This document shows, one piece after another, positions 1 to 9,571 of a DNA stretch of 64,000 nt. Origin of the DNA: Actinostola sp. cb2023 (lineage: Eukaryota > Cnidaria > Anthozoa > Actiniaria > Actinostolidae); the NCBI GenBank assembly GCA_033675265.1, contig JAUJYZ010000640.1:146639-210638 (forward strand), read 5' to 3'. How positions within the stretch are numbered: the stretch's first letter is position 1; each line of letters opens with the position of its first letter. The notes beneath the pieces were generated by a model, which was not told where the DNA came from, did not search any database, and saw only the letters and a program-made list of their open reading frames with translations. The translations under genes were made by a program, and so were the position numbers.

Positions 1-2
1 CA

Positions 3-1184
3 ACCTATTTTTCTAAGGAGTATGGAGTGAATTACAGGTCAAAATTACTTGATGCCACATACTTTGATGTATGTGAACAATTACCTCAAGATATAATGCA
101 TGTGTTTCTAGAGGGAATACTAGCATTTCACTTAAGGCTTCTACTTCCTCACTGTTTTGAAGAATCTGCATTGAGTTTAAATATCCTCAATACTGAAAAT
201 AAAAAAATTCCTTTGGGGTATTCACAGAAAAAAGACCAACCAGTGATAATCAAAGAGAATGATTTAGATGCTGCAGGTACAAATTTGGGTCAAAGTGCAA
301 GTCAGATGCACTTGATGGCCCAAATACTTCCTTTCATTTTAAGCAAGTATATAGCCAATGATTCACAACATTTAAAATGTTACTTGTCTCTTCTTGAGAT
401 CATGGTTATCTGTTTCTCCCATAAAGTTTCATATACTAGCATTTTGTATCTGAAAGGGGCAATCAAAAACTATCTTACATTGCTCAAAACATTGTATAAT
501 GCCAGGATTACACCCAAACTTCATTATCTTGTTCATCTTCCAGCTATTCTCCTTAAGCATGGGCCTTTAATTAGGTGCTGGTGTATGAGATTTGAGGGGA
601 AACATAGCTACTTTAAAAATCTTGCCAAAGTAATTAGGAACTTTAAGAACTTGCCCCATTCTCTTGCAATCCGCCATCAGTCATTGGAATGTTCTGACAA
701 CATAGTTATAGATGGCATATCTGATCCATGCCCTTTGTTCAAAGAACAGTTGATTTTTGGAAAAACAACATACCTTTGCAATGATGATAGCACCAAGTAT
801 GTTAGGGAATGTCTGCAAAGGTTTAGTGGAATCCTGCTTCAAGGAAATGAATGTATTTTACTTGTTGATTCAGTAGAAGTTAATGGTATATTATACAAGC
901 CTGGTAAAAATACATATTTGTTAACCTCTGCAAAAGGAATCTTGCCACAATTTGGGAGACTGTCTAAAATCTGGTATATAGAAACGATCAAAGGCCTTTA
1001 TTTTGCCATCCACTTAACAAACACTCAGTCATTTTGTGAACAATTCAATGCCTATAAGATAGAAGAGGAAAATATTCCAACAGGTGACATAGTAGTTAAT
1101 GTTACAGATGTGCCTTGTCCAACAGTATTCCATGCTTATCATTTTGAAAAAGAATTATATATAGTTAAAAGGGAAGACTTCTAA
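3..1184 (+). CDS. EnSpm/CACTA-like transposase, C-terminal part (runs off the left edge)
   Basis: The frame is open from the window edge, so the first in-frame GTG at 27 is not a real start; the gene begins upstream. The 393 visible residues begin with an EYGVNYRS..LLDATYF segment, then QLPQDIMHVFLEG and later RCWCMRFEGKHSYFK with a following NFKNLPHSLAIRHQ. These are hallmarks of a multicopy invertebrate and fish protein family that I associate with EnSpm/CACTA-type DNA transposases; the family match is from memory, and the superfamily name is less sure than the family. The H/E-containing EGKHSYFK block probably carries the last catalytic acid. The reading frame has no stop or frameshift over 1.18 kb, so this copy may be fairly young. 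No terminal repeat of the element is visible downstream, where a tandem array starts 420 bp after the stop. Confidence 0.6.
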   Translation, partial: TYFSKEYGVNYRSKLLDATYFDVCEQLPQDIMHVFLEGILAFHLRLLLPHCFEESALSLNILNTENKKIPLGYSQKKDQPVIIKENDLDAAGTNLGQSASQMHLMAQILPFILSKYIANDSQHLKCYLSLLEIMVICFSHKVSYTSILYLKGAIKNYLTLLKTLYNARITPKLHYLVHLPAILLKHGPLIRCWCMRFEGKHSYFKNLAKVIRNFKNLPHSLAIRHQSLECSDNIVIDGISDPCPLFKEQLIFGKTTYLCNDDSTKYVRECLQRFSGILLQGNECILLVDSVEVNGILYKPGKNTYLLTSAKGILPQFGRLSKIWYIETIKGLYFAIHLTNTQSFCEQFNAYKIEEENIPTGDIVVNVTDVPCPTVFHAYHFEKELYIVKREDF

Positions 1185-1606
1185 TATACTTTTACACAGG
1201 CTTCATCTCTTAGTTAAATGAGAGTTTATTCTGCTACATTTTAAATTTAGGTATTTAGCAGTTGTGTTGGTCATACATGTTGTATTTTATTTTGTAATAT
1301 TTTGGCACAATGTTGGTGTCTTTAAGGATGCACATGTTACTGTTACATGATGTTAACATTTGACATTAAAGATACATGTAAACATGAATATGTGTGTGTG
1401 CTGCAATTCTTGATAAATATAATTAATAATATTTCTGATATAAAATCAATAATTATTTTAATTAATGAGGTTTTTGTGATATCCAGAATAATCAAGGTCG
1501 AGATATATGTTATCAGCTGTCTGACATTACCCGACAGCACTGAGTCTTTATCCTCTGAAGAACCTCCAAGTTATTATAATTGTCATTTTGGACATACATG
1601 TAGACA
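1185..1606. other. No gene seen; AT-rich 3' flank
   Basis: AT-rich sequence after the transposase stop. The small ORFs on both strands here are low-complexity Ile/Asn/Ser-rich readings of AT-rich DNA and show no family motif. Confidence 0.5.
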
Positions 1607-2692
1607 ATAATTCAGACAATTTATTCTTACTTTGAGGCAAGAAAACATATTTCTAGATTCATTGGTACTAGTAATGAGAACTGACATATCTCTCGTTCTA
1701 AGAAACTGTTGTTAAATTCAGACAATTCTTACTTTGAGAGGCAAGCATACTTATTTCTAGATTCATTAGTACTAGTAATAAGAACTGACATATCTCTCGT
1801 TCTAAGAAACTGTTCTTAAATTCAGACAATTCTTACTTTGAGAGGCAAGCATACTTATTTCTAGATTCATTAGTACTAGTAATAAGAACTGACATATCTC
1901 TCGTTCTAAGAAACTGTTCTTAAATTCAGACAATTCTTACTTTGAGAGGCAAGCATACTTATTTCTAGATTCATTGGTACTAGTAATAAGAACTGACATA
2001 TCTCTCGTTCTAATAAACTGTTCTTAAATTCAGACAATTCTTACTTTGAGAGGCAAGCATACTTATTTCTAGATTCATTGGTACTAGTAATAAGAACTGA
2101 CATATCTCTCGTTCTAATAAACTGTTCTTAAATTCAGACAATTCTTACTTTGAGAGGCAAGCATACTTATTTCTAGATTCATTGGTACTAGTAATAAGAA
2201 CTGACATATCTCTCGTTCTAAGAAACTGTTCTTAAATTCAGACAATTCTTACTTTGAGAGGCAATCATACTTATTTCTAGATTCATTAGTACTAATAATA
2301 AGAACTGACATATCTCTCGTTCTAAGAAACTGTTCTTAAATTCAGACAATTCTTACTTTGAGAGGCAAGCATGCTTATTTCTACTAGTAATTACTTATTT
2401 CTACTAGTAATTACTTATTTCTTTGAGAGGCAAGCATACTTATTTCTAGATTCATTGGTACTAGTAATAAGATTTCTAGATTCATTGGTACTAATAATAA
2501 GAACTGACATATCTCTCGTTCTAAGAAACTGTTCTTAAATTCAGACAATTATTACTTTGAGAGGCAAGCATACTTATTTCTAGATTCATTGGTACTAGTA
2601 ATAAGAAGTGACATATCTCTCGTTCTAAGAAACTGTTCTTAAATTCAGACAATTCTTACTTTGAGAGGCAAGCATACTTATTTCTAGATTCA
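1607..2692. repeat. 104-bp tandem repeat array (about 10 copies)
   Basis: A unit containing 'ttaaattcagacaattctta' recurs at 1712, 1816 and 1920, which sets a period of 104 bp. The array continues to about 2690. Most copies are nearly identical. The first copy (from about 1607) is divergent, and the run is interrupted at about 2380-2480 by short internal duplications of 'ttacttatttctactagtaa' type. No long ORF crosses the array. It lies between the EnSpm-like gene and the ballast-type exon. Confidence 0.95.
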
Positions 2693-2948
2693 GTTTTTCT
2701 CAATGTTGAATCATATTCTTGTAATGAGAAACACTTTGACTTGAAATGAATACTTTTTTCTTACATTAAGAATTAACAGAAATGTTACTTTAAGGGTGGT
2801 AAGTACACTATAAGAGTCCCACTATAAGACTTATGTTACAAGCTTATTTATTTATTGAAAATGGACTAAAGTAATGTAAGTACTGCACCAGCGTATACCT
2901 TACCATAAGCACCATCCTGTTTCTGATTTCAAACTACTTTTTATTTAG

Positions 2949-3150
2949 GTTTCTACGTTCTGTAGCATACAGGCAAATCGTAAGATTTATTTGGAACTAC
3001 ATGGGTAACACAATGAGAACTCCTCTGCCATCATGTATCTACACGGCGATACGAACAGAGTTTCCAAGTGAAACAGGACTATACAAAGGTTTTGAGGAAG
3101 AAGAAGAGGAGGAAGAAGAAGAAGAAGAGGGGGAAGATGATGTTGAGTAG
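2949..3150 (+). pseudogene. P2X7-ballast-like protein, last exon only
   Basis: A TTTATTTAG acceptor precedes an exon reading RSVAYRQIVRFIWNYMG, then LPSCIYTAIRTEFPSE, and ending in a run of 12 Glu plus GEDDVE before TAG. It matches the last exon of the complete gene at 33183-34492 (RSVSYREFTQLVHGSIG..LPACAYHSIRTHF, acidic tail), including the same split-codon phase. In vertebrate P2X7 the equivalent segment ends the cytosolic ballast domain. The first two exons, with the Cys cluster, are not seen upstream, where the 104-bp array lies. As at 33-40 kb, a transposase gene of the same family follows on the opposite strand, so this is the relic of a second copy of that two-gene element. Confidence 0.75.
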
Positions 3151-3495
3151 TACATTATCCCTCCCACTGACTCATTAGCATTAAGGTATGGGATAGAAAC
3201 TCCTGTCGAGCAATACGACAAAGAGCACATAGGTGCTAAATTTGTCAACGAGAGGGAGGGTGGGTGGGACGACATCTGCATCCCAACTCGATCTTGGTGA
3301 ACTGACACATAATTAATTGCATAATTAATTATATCTTATATAATGCTCATTACGTCATCGCACGGGATAATGAATATTAATAGGGTATGAATAGTGTTTA
3401 TAATTATGTTTTTAAAAGCCTACCTTTTGAACATGATTATACATGTACATGTATATTGTCATAACGTATTTACAATTCTAAGTCTTTTTGTATAC

Positions 3496-3640
3496 AGTGG
3501 AACCTCTAATAAGCGACCAATCTCTATTTAGTGGTCAATGTTCAATAGAGTGCTTTAGCATTGTTTTACACCTCTATTAAAATATAAGCGGCTACTTGCC
3601 AATTCCCCGATGGTGGCTGCTTATAGAGGTTCAACTCTAT
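3496..3640. repeat. Small MITE-like foldback
   Basis: The left end 'cagtggaacctctaataagc' is roughly repeated inverted at the right end ('gcttatagaggttcaactct'). Such ends are typical of mariner-type MITEs in invertebrates. It sits in the spacer between the ballast exon and the converging transposase relic. Confidence 0.6.
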
Positions 3641-3839
3641 TCATAGTAAAAATAATTGTTACAATATCAAACAGGAAGTGCCATTTTTAGCTATTCAAGC
3701 TGTTATAATAATGCAGTTCGGTCTTGGATTTACCTATAAATTTATCCTCAACAACATTTTTTTGAAATATTTGTATACATGTATGAAAGAACAAAGTCAC
3801 CTGTCAGTGTAATATGTGACATGAAGAATATAATATATT

Positions 3840-5030
3840 TTATATAATTGTAGTTTCACAGTTCCCTCTCTTTTGGCCTTTCATTGGGGCACCACACTTT
3901 TTGCATGTCGGTGCCCTTCGTTCTTGGGGTTGTCTTATTTCCACAAAATTTGAAGCCTGTTCTAACATGGTCTGTATCTCAGCATCTACATGTATAATAA
4001 CACTAGTGATTGCAACTTGAATAATGCTACCTTTTTTCCTTGGTCCAATGTTTTGAGTTTTTAGAGTGTGGGAAGGTTTAGGTTTACACGATGACATAGT
4101 TATATGTACATATTGGATATTATTCTTGTCAATGTCTTGATGTCCTAATAAAATTCATTATGTCATCTACTTACCAGAGCACGTTGGTGGACATTTAACA
4201 TTTGATTTTTCTTTTCTTTATTTATGTTTTTGCACTGCTTCTTCCCTCGACTCAAGTTCAAACATAGTTTGCATTGGTTGAGGGGTCCCTTGTGTTAATT
4301 CGTCTTCCAGTTGTTGCAATTCTCTCCTGGGTGTTTCAATTAAGGTTTTGTATAGTTGTGCTACATATTCTAAAAAAATGAACATGTAATAAAATTGACT
4401 CTTACTACATGTACAATATTACTAATATTCACACTGCTCACACTAACTTAGTTCAACAAATTTGTATTGTAAATCATATATATAGTTTACCAGTCGATAT
4501 GGAATGAATTAACTAGACTGAGTATGTTTTTTCAGAATATCAGAATTGCATTAGCCTATAGAGCAAATACACACAAGTTCAAATTGAACTAGAAATCATA
4601 TGATTGCCAATTAATAATATTTATGATCAATAGCTTTATTTGCTTATCATCTTGACTTGATAGTGGTGGCATTGTAATGATATTCATTAGAGTTTCTTGA
4701 TTCTGATTAGCTAAGTGCAGTGCAATAATATTAAAAGGTAATAGTGGATATTATAAACCATGTGTACATTTGTTCATGAAATATGAACTCCAAAATGAAC
4801 TCCAAACAATATGATTACCAGTATACAAATACATGTAATACTTTTGCTGTTGCATGGTTTTAGTAATTTGAATTCTACTTGAATGGAATAATTAGCTTAC
4901 CAAAGTTTTGTGGTACTTTTGATTCTTTTACAGTAGCTTCTCCATATTTATATTTTGGGTAAGAAATATTTAGTTTTGGCTGTCCGTTGGCATCTAGTTT
5001 TTGGCTCTTCTCAGATTATAATTAAAATGT
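3840..5030 (-). pseudogene. THAP/DDE-type transposase, last three exons (relic)
   Basis: Three minus-strand blocks match the last three exons of the gene at 35450-40665. About 5030-4902 gives YPKYKYGEATVKESKVPQNF against YPKFKNGEATVRNVRVEPNF, ending at a GTAAGC donor. About 4365-4172 gives EYVAQLYKTLIE and a Gln/Glu-rich stretch. 4097-3840 gives CKKCGAPMKGQKRGNC against CSICKQPMKGHKNVKDC, a short C-x2-C element. The middle block has an in-frame TAA after QKHK, and the first block changes frame near its start, so this is dead. Everything upstream (THAP and catalytic exons) is missing beyond about 5030. It converges on the ballast exon at 2949-3150. Confidence 0.75.
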
Positions 5031-6086
5031 AGGGCTGATAGTATTGTCCTGACGGGAAATTATTGCGTCAGTTACATGTATAAACATTACATTACATTTG
5101 TATATATTATACATGTACATACCTCCCTAGCATACCAAGATAAGAGTATAATAACATTTTTGGTGCGAAATGGTTAATAACCGAGTGATAAGATTCCAAG
5201 CAGCTAGTCTGTCCTACTGAAGAAGCTTTCTTGATGGCTTTTGTTAGCTGCAAGTTAGTTAGAGCCTCAAAAAGTTTACTTCAGAACCTACATTTGTAAG
5301 CAGAATGTGACAATAGAAATTAATACAACAAGTAAAATCCAAACTTACATGTACATGCCACCCAGCCAGAGGTAGTTACATCACAGGAAACCCAGGCTGT
5401 GTATCTGTCTGGGTCTTTACGTAAATTATAGTAAAATACAGTAAATGAATGATAGCTTCTAAATAAAGTGTATTTCACATATACATACCGTCTTGTCTTC
5501 ATTTTGCCTCGTTTCGGACGATTTTGACGTGTTTTGGCTCCTCTAACTCTCCCCTCCATATATAATGAGAAGGACGGAAACATCGACTCTCAAATCACTA
5601 CAGGTCACGATCGATACTCCTCGATTTCTCTCCTAAAAATGTATTCCCCATCAATTCAAACAACCTCAGGTGAAAGAATGATAAATATGGATTCCTCGAA
5701 AGTGAGTCACGACAAGAAAAAGCATCAGATTCATTCTGGAATCCTTCGAAGAATCCATAACATACAGCCATTTTCATCCGGAGTTCCCGTTTGCTGTCCA
5801 CGGAAGTAGACGTTACACCACACGAAATCCCAGCGGGCTTTGGCGCTCGGCCCTGATTGGACAAAAATTTCACTCGTGGGGACTATCGAGAGTAAGAAAT
5901 GGATAGACAAATTATACACATCTAGGGGTGGGTACAATATGAACAACCAATCCGAAATCGACAACAACATGACGACCCGTGCATGGAAAACCCCGCAAAA
6001 TTCCAGCGTTTATAGCGAGATTCAAAACGTTACCTTATCGCATGTATAATGATAATTATTCGATATTGTCAAATACAAAATGCTGT
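5031..6086. other. No gene seen
   Basis: Several overlapping ORFs of 70-90 codons occur on both strands around 5320-6049, but none shows a recognisable motif and they contradict one another. I see only AT-rich sequence, TACATGTA-type motifs and a GC-richer patch at about 5500-6010. Confidence 0.45.
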
Positions 6087-7660
6087 CTACGCTGAAGCGA
6101 AGAGATGAAGAATGCCATGGAGTTGTTCCGAAGAAGAAGAGTAAAGGCGAAAAAGTTTTAGTTCCTTTTTATGTATCTTTGAAAGCCTGGTAAGTTTGAA
6201 GTTGAAGTTGATGCTGCTGCTAATATGCCAGTTCATCCCTTTCTTCCCATACCATTCTGTTTGTTTCTCTCTGAACTTCATTGCCGTGAATTTCATCGCC
6301 CAGTCAACGATTATGAGAACTTCCTCTTCTCCAAGAGACTTCAAGATAACATGTTTGCTTTCTTCCTGGTTTTGCGCCCGCAAAACATGTGCTTTTCAGT
6401 CAAATATCTTTTTAGTGGCTGCATTTGCATCATACTGCAAGTCTTCCTCCTTTTCTTTACCAAGCCGCGATGAATTGTTCCGAATTTCAGACTGAACATC
6501 TTGGACAGCGTCTGCCAGCGATTTACAATCCGTGCATGCGAGGTCGTGCGTGTGATCACAGACAGTTTTATAATCACTGTCCTCGGGATCACTCAGTGCG
6601 AAAGGTCTGCAGTGATCCGGACACCGACTGCTGTTATCTTGGCAATGGACACGGTAGTTGGTCTTCAGGTACAGCTTACCAGCATGGAGCTTCTTTGTGG
6701 TTAGTGAACACCATTCTGTGTTAGATCCAACCTCCTCTAAGTTATCCACAATCTTCAGTAACGCTTCAAATCCGTCTGCACCATCTGCCGCTGTGTTGTC
6801 CAGCCCTTGAAGGGATTTCCTTTGTGAGGCTTCCTGGACTTCTAACACCCTCCACATGGTTGAACGGCTCATTGGTTCAAACTCGGTTTCCATACAGAAT
6901 TCCAAATACTGATGTATGATAGTGCATCGTGCAACATTGGCAACTCCTCTTCACTGTCAAGTTTGATGGTGCGGCTTCCATACGCAACATCCTGGTAGAA
7001 GTACGGTCGAGTTGTAAACTCCAGGAAGTGATCTAGCTGCGCTTTGTCTATTCGGACTCTATGTTGTGTTTTCTTAATGGTTGGGGTTCCAGGTCCTTGA
7101 GCAGTTATATGCAGCCTCGCCTTTCTTATCTGTCTGTCACTCAATCGTTCAAAAGGCTCATGCATTGCCTTCAGTTCCCTTATAGAATACCTGTTGGCGT
7201 AGATACTCAGTATCTGTGTTTTGAGTGGTTTTGATGGCGCGTTTTTATAAGCCGATACAAGAGCTTGCAAGCCAACATCGTTATCATAGTTGCCATGTCG
7301 ATTTTGTTGGACATTCTGGAATAGCTGACCACCATCGTTCGGGGCTATAACATTACATATCAGTCTACAGGCCTCTTCAGTTGTACGTACGTATACCTCT
7401 TTCTCTGAATTAGTACATTCATCCCATGAGTCTACTTGATATTTCAAGAGCTCTATTCTTGGTTCGTTGATTGCATCGGCAAGGTTTGCCATAGAAGTGT
7501 TGAATACCTCAATTGCGGGTTTAATGGTGTTGGTGTCATCTTCACACTCAAGTCGTAATTGCGGGCCGGGTGTCCATAGTTTGTCTTTGAAGCTGAGCGG
7601 CCGCTGTATGCACGGTGGGCACACAGGCCTTGAAATACGGCAAGGGTCCGCGATGCGCAC
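6087..7660 (-). pseudogene. Multicopy invertebrate protein ('MSRST..KSLQGLD' family), broken
   Basis: Minus-strand reading from 7660: a poorly conserved N-terminal part, then RIDKAQLDHFLEFTTRPYF and DVAYGSRTIKLDSEEE. After a one-base frame change near 6940 come FEPMSRSTMWRVLEV, KSLQGLDNTAADGADGFEAL, a Cys/His-rich stretch (HCQDNSSRCPDHCR, CDHTHDLACTDC) and, past an in-frame TGA at 6396-6398 (probably a former Trp), VLIIVDWAMKF and EWYGKKGMNWHIS. I know this as a repeated, uncharacterised family of invertebrates, with no assigned function. A related copy lies at 59021-60737 (+) with AVSKTQLDHFLDFITSP and TPMSRRTLLRIL. The Cys/His pairs could bind zinc. The frameshift and nonsense codon make it a pseudogene. 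Its N-terminal exon may be the one at 15130-15517. Confidence 0.7.
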
Positions 7661-7708
7661 CGGTCAGCTGTGTCTTTTAAAAGTGTGCATTATTGCCTTG
7701 AATTAAAG

Positions 7709-8446
7709 ATGGCGTCTCAGATTTCTCTCGCAGAAGTGGTCGATGAAGTGATGATTTCAGACCAAAGTGAGAGTGAAGATGGATCTGATCCTTCGGAAGT
7801 CGACATTTGTGAGGAAGAGGAGTTAGACTCCCATATTGAGACATGTCTGCAGGCTTTTGAAAACATTGGTTTGGGCGAAAACCTGGATGCTTTCAAAGAT
7901 AGTGTTCGTAGTTATGTCAAAGGAACTTATCACGCTTTCAAACCACCATCCGATCCGCTTAAGGTAATCTTAAATACACGCTTAAACAGCAGTTCATGTT
8001 TTGCAAATGAAGGCAAAGTGTGGTTGGGAAAGATAAGTTCTCGGCTCAATGGAAGAACAAGAATCAGGAACCCTTACCAAGGAGATATTGTTAGAAACAT
8101 TCCATTGGACTTATTCCTTTGCCTCAAGAAAGCAGTTGGACATTCGAGAAAGACAGCTATTTCCCAACACGTTTGCTACGGCGAAAATAAGAAAGGCTAT
8201 GTTATGTCATTTACCTCCAAGAAAGCTGTGATAACTTTGTTTTCACAATTAACGTTTCTAACCGAGGCACAGGTTAAAAGCTATTTCAAGAGATCATTAT
8301 CTGGGAGAATAAACGGTAAAGCCCGTTTGATTGTAGAGCAAGAGAAAGACTTTGCATTTATTTACAAGAAAAAGTCATCAGAGCTTTGTATCAGTTTCCA
8401 TTATGGAGTATGGAACAAAGCTGGATTTCCCTTCCATAATAAGTGA
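7709..8446 (+). CDS. Uncharacterised 245-aa protein with acidic N-terminus
   Basis: The start at 7709 is chosen because ATG sits in the context AAAGATGGCG and gives MASQISLAEVVDEV; the frame is also open about 13 codons upstream. Residues 1-50 are very acidic and Ser-rich (DQSESEDGSDPSEVD, CEEEEL). The rest is basic, with a GKARLIVEQEKDFAFIYKKK stretch near the C-terminus. I see no signal peptide, membrane segment or known catalytic motif, and do not recognise the family. It is intact and unspliced. A gene with transposase-like features converges on it at 9572-11998, and a 110-bp segment of this ORF (8177-8290) is repeated in inverted orientation at 12231-12340, just upstream of that gene. 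A role as the accessory ORF of a two-gene element is an inference from this layout only. Confidence 0.5.
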   Translation: MASQISLAEVVDEVMISDQSESEDGSDPSEVDICEEEELDSHIETCLQAFENIGLGENLDAFKDSVRSYVKGTYHAFKPPSDPLKVILNTRLNSSSCFANEGKVWLGKISSRLNGRTRIRNPYQGDIVRNIPLDLFLCLKKAVGHSRKTAISQHVCYGENKKGYVMSFTSKKAVITLFSQLTFLTEAQVKSYFKRSLSGRINGKARLIVEQEKDFAFIYKKKSSELCISFHYGVWNKAGFPFHNK

Positions 8447-8681
8447 ACAGTTATATATACATTTTGTATAGTTATAGTTTTAAAATACTCCTCACTACCA
8501 CCCAATCAAAAGGACATATATACTGTAATATTATTGTACTTTGGATAAGGGATAGTGGTATGTTGTGTATTTGTCATTTCCATTAAAAACACAGTTTGTA
8601 TTCTCAAAATGGTTTTATTTTCAAAATGAAAAACATATAATAACACAACTAATGATTGTAAATGTACACTATAAGTAACTT

Positions 8682-9475
8682 ATTTATTAGTGCAAAATAG
8701 AAACGAGGCAATAGAAAATAGATAACTGGTGCACTATGAAGCTATTCTGCACAATGTAATGCTGGTACTGCTTCACAGACTAAGTTTGAGTGATAACTGT
8801 CAAATGAATCAAGGACATTATTTGGTTTTCTTTGCTTCACTTACATGTAATACTCAGATAACTAAGGTTCCTGTCAACTAGGATTTATAATGCCTAACAC
8901 CTTCCTATCTCAGAAACACTGTTGTTGAAACTGTAAATATAAATTGTACCTTGGCTAATTGATAATGGTGTGCTGATGTAATAATAATAATATAAATAAA
9001 TAAATATAGGACTATAATAAATAAATGTGCACTTAGTTAGAGTGATGGCACTTATTAACCCGTGAAACAAATATTAGCCAAGTATATATTACTAGGCACT
9101 AATTCCATTGTTTTCTTTTGTTTTGATTTGACTATTAGTCACTAACTATTAGATTTTGTTTCACGGGTTAAGTGCCATCACTATCATTTCCCATTAATGC
9201 TCAACAAATGGTTTTGTTGTAAATCTAAGGACAACAGTATCACAAATAATAACACAATAGCAAATCATAATGCTTGTACACTAGAATGCTCAAACTTAAA
9301 TCTTGAAACAGCACTAACTAAATAGTATTATTAGTGCAAAATAGAAATGAGACAATATAGAAAACAGATAACTGGTGCACTATGGAGCAACATGTATTTT
9401 GCACAATGTATTGCTGGTACTGTTTCACAGACTGTTTGAGTGATAACTGAAATCATTTAGTTTTCTTTGCTTCAC
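8682..9475. repeat. Diverged direct duplication (8682-8845 and 9331-9475)
   Basis: Both arms read 'ttagtgcaaaatagaaa' followed by 'agataactggtgcactatg', a 'tgctggtactg.ttcacagac' block and 'ttttctttgcttcac', with small indels. They lie in the 1.1-kb spacer between the converging genes at 7709-8446 and 9572-11998. A MITE sits between the arms. Confidence 0.8.
9041..9182. repeat. Foldback MITE (142 bp)
   Basis: The left end 'agtgatggcacttattaacc' plus 'cgtgaaacaaa' is mirrored at the right end as 'tttgtttcacgggttaagtg' plus 'ccatcact', giving terminal inverted repeats of about 30 bp. No coding capacity. Confidence 0.85.
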
Positions 9476-9571
9476 ATATGAGGTTCTTGTCAACTAACAG
9501 TTTTGATGCCATGACACTGTCCATAATCTGTTTTCTAAATTTATGTGAGCAGTAGAAACACTGTTCTTGCT

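Noticed and set aside
3039..3308. 89-codon minus ORF with a Ser run
   Set aside because: It is the reverse of the Glu-rich tail of the ballast exon on the plus strand, where motif and splice evidence lies.
5320..6049. Cluster of overlapping ORFs on both strands
   Set aside because: No motif, no splice support, and mutually exclusive frames.
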